Below are positions 15,601 through 16,111 of a DNA stretch of 16,111 nt, in pieces. The notes under the pieces were generated by a model, which saw only the letters and a list, made by a program, of their open reading frames with translations, searched no databases and was not told the origin of the DNA. Each line of letters begins with the position of its first letter. Position 1 is the stretch's first letter. A program made the translations under genes and the position numbers. The stretch spans positions 1-16,111 of the forward strand of contig JAUQOX010000038.1 of assembly GCA_030550695.1 (NCBI GenBank), in the 5' to 3' direction. The DNA comes from Gemmatimonadota bacterium (GTDB lineage: Bacteria > Gemmatimonadota > Gemmatimonadetes > Longimicrobiales > Gaopeijiaceae).

Positions 15601-16058
15601 CGCTCCAGGTCCAGGATCACCATCTGGGGCTGGGGCAGGGTGGAGAAGCGGGTGGTGGTGTAGACCACCCTTCCGTCGGGCATCCAGGTGGTGGCGATGG
15701 AGGCGTCTTCCTCGTAGGTGCGTCGCACCGGGAGGCCCCCTTCCACCGGCATGGTATAGAGTTCCGTGGGGCCTTCGTAGCGGGCCGTGAAGGCCAGGGT
15801 TCGGCCGTCGGGGGAGATGCGGGGGTGGGTTTCCTCGCCCAAGTGGGTGGTGAGGCGTTGGGCCCGCCCACCGCTGACGGGAACCTTCCAGAGGTCCCCT
15901 TCGGCGGCAAAGATCACCAGATCGCCGTGGAGGGCGGGGTAGCGGTAGAACCCCAGGCCCGTGGCTTCGGCGGGGCCGGGGGGGCGGCCCTGCGACCGGA
16001 CAGCCGCCGGCAGGAGGGCCAGAAGAACCGTGAGGAGGGCGATAGACTTCCGCATCAT
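12693..16058 (-). CDS. Exported tricorn-like S41 protease
   Basis: A 1121-residue protein with a signal peptide (MMRKSIALLTVLLALLPAAVRSQ), so it is periplasmic or secreted, unlike archaeal cytosolic tricorn. Repeated WD40-like/PD40 blades (SPDGRTLAF, MPDGRVVY, SPDGKYLAY, SPDSQWLAY) form two beta-propellers over about 30-690, broken by a Glu/Ser/Ala-rich linker near 547-593. A helical bundle (690-790), a PDZ domain (about 793-883) and the S41 core follow. The catalytic Ser is S997 in NTASDGEAF with D998 beside it, His is H774 in LSALHTS, and Glu is E1055 in IEQIGVIPD. These match tricorn S965, H746 and E1023 with nearly constant offsets. The likely job is cutting short peptides. GGAGG lies 6 nt before ATG 16058; ATG 16055 is equally possible. 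Confidence 0.94.
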   Translation of the reverse strand: MMRKSIALLTVLLALLPAAVRSQGRPPGPAEATGLGFYRYPALHGDLVIFAAEGDLWKVPVSGGRAQRLTTHLGEETHPRISPDGRTLAFTARYEGPTELYTMPVEGGLPVRRTYEEDASIATTWMPDGRVVYTTTRFSTLPQPQMVILDLERNALERVPLYTATEGAYDAPSRTWYFVRPAFHNNVTKRYTGGTARNIWKFAEGTPEAVELTGDYNGESHSPMPWGGRVYFVTDRDGTMNLWSMNPEGGDLRQHTFHSGWDVRTPYLHNGRIVYACGADLWLFDIAQNRTSLIPITLSSDFDQLRERWVTNPMEYVTAVHLHPKGESVVLTARGRVFVAPVGRGRLVKASAKQGVRYRDAIFLPDGHTLAALSDETGELEWVTLPATGVGEERRLTNDGTILRFQGHPSPDGKYLAYRDNHRDLWILELATGRQTRLTQDQEGVGAMAWSPDSQWLAYEKTALNSFVQIQLFRPRDGTRAVVTSDRTNSYSPAWHPGGQFLYFLSDRNLQSLVGSPWGPRAPSPYFDRPMEIFLVALKPGLRSPFTPDDELTREAASSGEARPREGAEGSSTSAASRQEGAGRGASGTPAAPRVEIELSGLASRLYKVPVRSGNYSALTVNDGALFFLDRDAGQQGGARLTAIAIGNQKPPELVVVAEGVGSYEMSLDGKKLLLRQGNNLYVADARASRIGNLADFRVDLSGWSFPIQVREDWRQIFVDAWRLERDYFYDPGMHGTDWKGILDKHLPLVDRITTRDELSEVIGWMVGELSALHTSVRGGDLRRGNDNVRVASLGARLLRDPAGGGYRIDYIYRSDPDYPDERSPLADPSLGISEGDIIEQVNGRDVLSVWDIGALLRNEDRQVRLRIRPAGGGPSRDVMVTPTTNESNLRYSDWQYTRRLRVEEASGGQIGYLHLRAMGSANITEFYRNFYPVFNRAGLIIDVRQNRGGNIDSILLEKLLRQAWMYWKGRVGQPTWNMQYAFRGHMVVLVDENTASDGEAFAEGFRRLGLGPVIGTRTWGGEIWLSDVNTLTDGGIARAPQTGVYGPEGQWLIEQIGVIPDIVVDNLPHATFRGQDAQLERAIEYLLEKIAEDPRPVPPPPPYPNRRFDYPTRSGPGGTP

Positions 16059-16111
16059 GGAGGACCTCCGGGGCGAGGGATGCTCGGGTCGGGGAATGGG
16101 AGGAAAATCAA
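16059..16111 (-). other. Upstream leader of the tricorn-like protease gene
   Basis: These 53 bases hold the ribosome site of the protease gene, GGAGG inside the palindrome GGAGGTCCTCC on the minus strand. TTGATT at the right edge could be a -35, but no good -10 follows at the right distance. No other gene is visible. Confidence 0.4.

Noticed and set aside
1..16111. CRISPR arrays, tRNA or rRNA genes, insertion sequences, attachment sites
   Set aside because: No regularly spaced repeats, cloverleaf, rRNA motif, transposase or terminal inverted repeats were seen.

Overview
The window is very GC-rich, with dense genes and long spurious open frames on both strands. The tricorn-type S41 protease with propeller domains, the secreted plug-only TonB-receptor-like protein with a carboxypeptidase-regulatory domain, and the overall codon style suggest a Gemmatimonadota-like bacterium with an outer membrane. 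That placement is an inference from gene style; no rRNA or tRNA is visible.

Layout. (1) Bases 1-152, minus strand: 5' end of a HAD-type phosphatase-like gene, running off the left edge. (2) Bases 153-433: a divergent control region holding a candidate promoter, a well-formed fluoride riboswitch aptamer (298-348) and an overlapping intrinsic terminator (343-376). (3) Bases 434-4007, plus strand: the genes downstream of that riboswitch, namely a dynamin-like GTPase, an unknown 156-residue protein joined to it by an ATGA overlap, and after 89 nt a CPA2/Kef-type cation:proton antiporter. (4) Bases 4232-5986, plus: a REC-GGDEF-EAL response regulator with a dead GGDEF and a complete EAL site. (5) Bases 6069-9985, plus: an M29 aminopeptidase/NicX-like metalloenzyme, a CaiB/BaiF CoA-transferase and an exported gamma-glutamyltransferase-like Ntn hydrolase, closely spaced and probably one operon. 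(6) Bases 10066-12356, minus: a plug-only secreted protein followed 17 bp later by type I glutamine synthetase. (7) Bases 12693-16058, minus: an exported tricorn-like S41 protease.

The most notable system is at the left. A fluoride-sensing RNA with a textbook transcription-termination switch sits directly before a dynamin-like GTPase operon rather than before a CrcB/Fluc or CLC-F exporter, and no such exporter is visible here. When fluoride binds, P1 of the aptamer should hold bases that otherwise start the terminator stem, letting polymerase read into the GTPase, its small partner and possibly the antiporter. This suggests a fluoride-stress response that acts on membranes and on proton or cation balance. 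The RNA structure is read directly from the sequence; the physiological role is inference.
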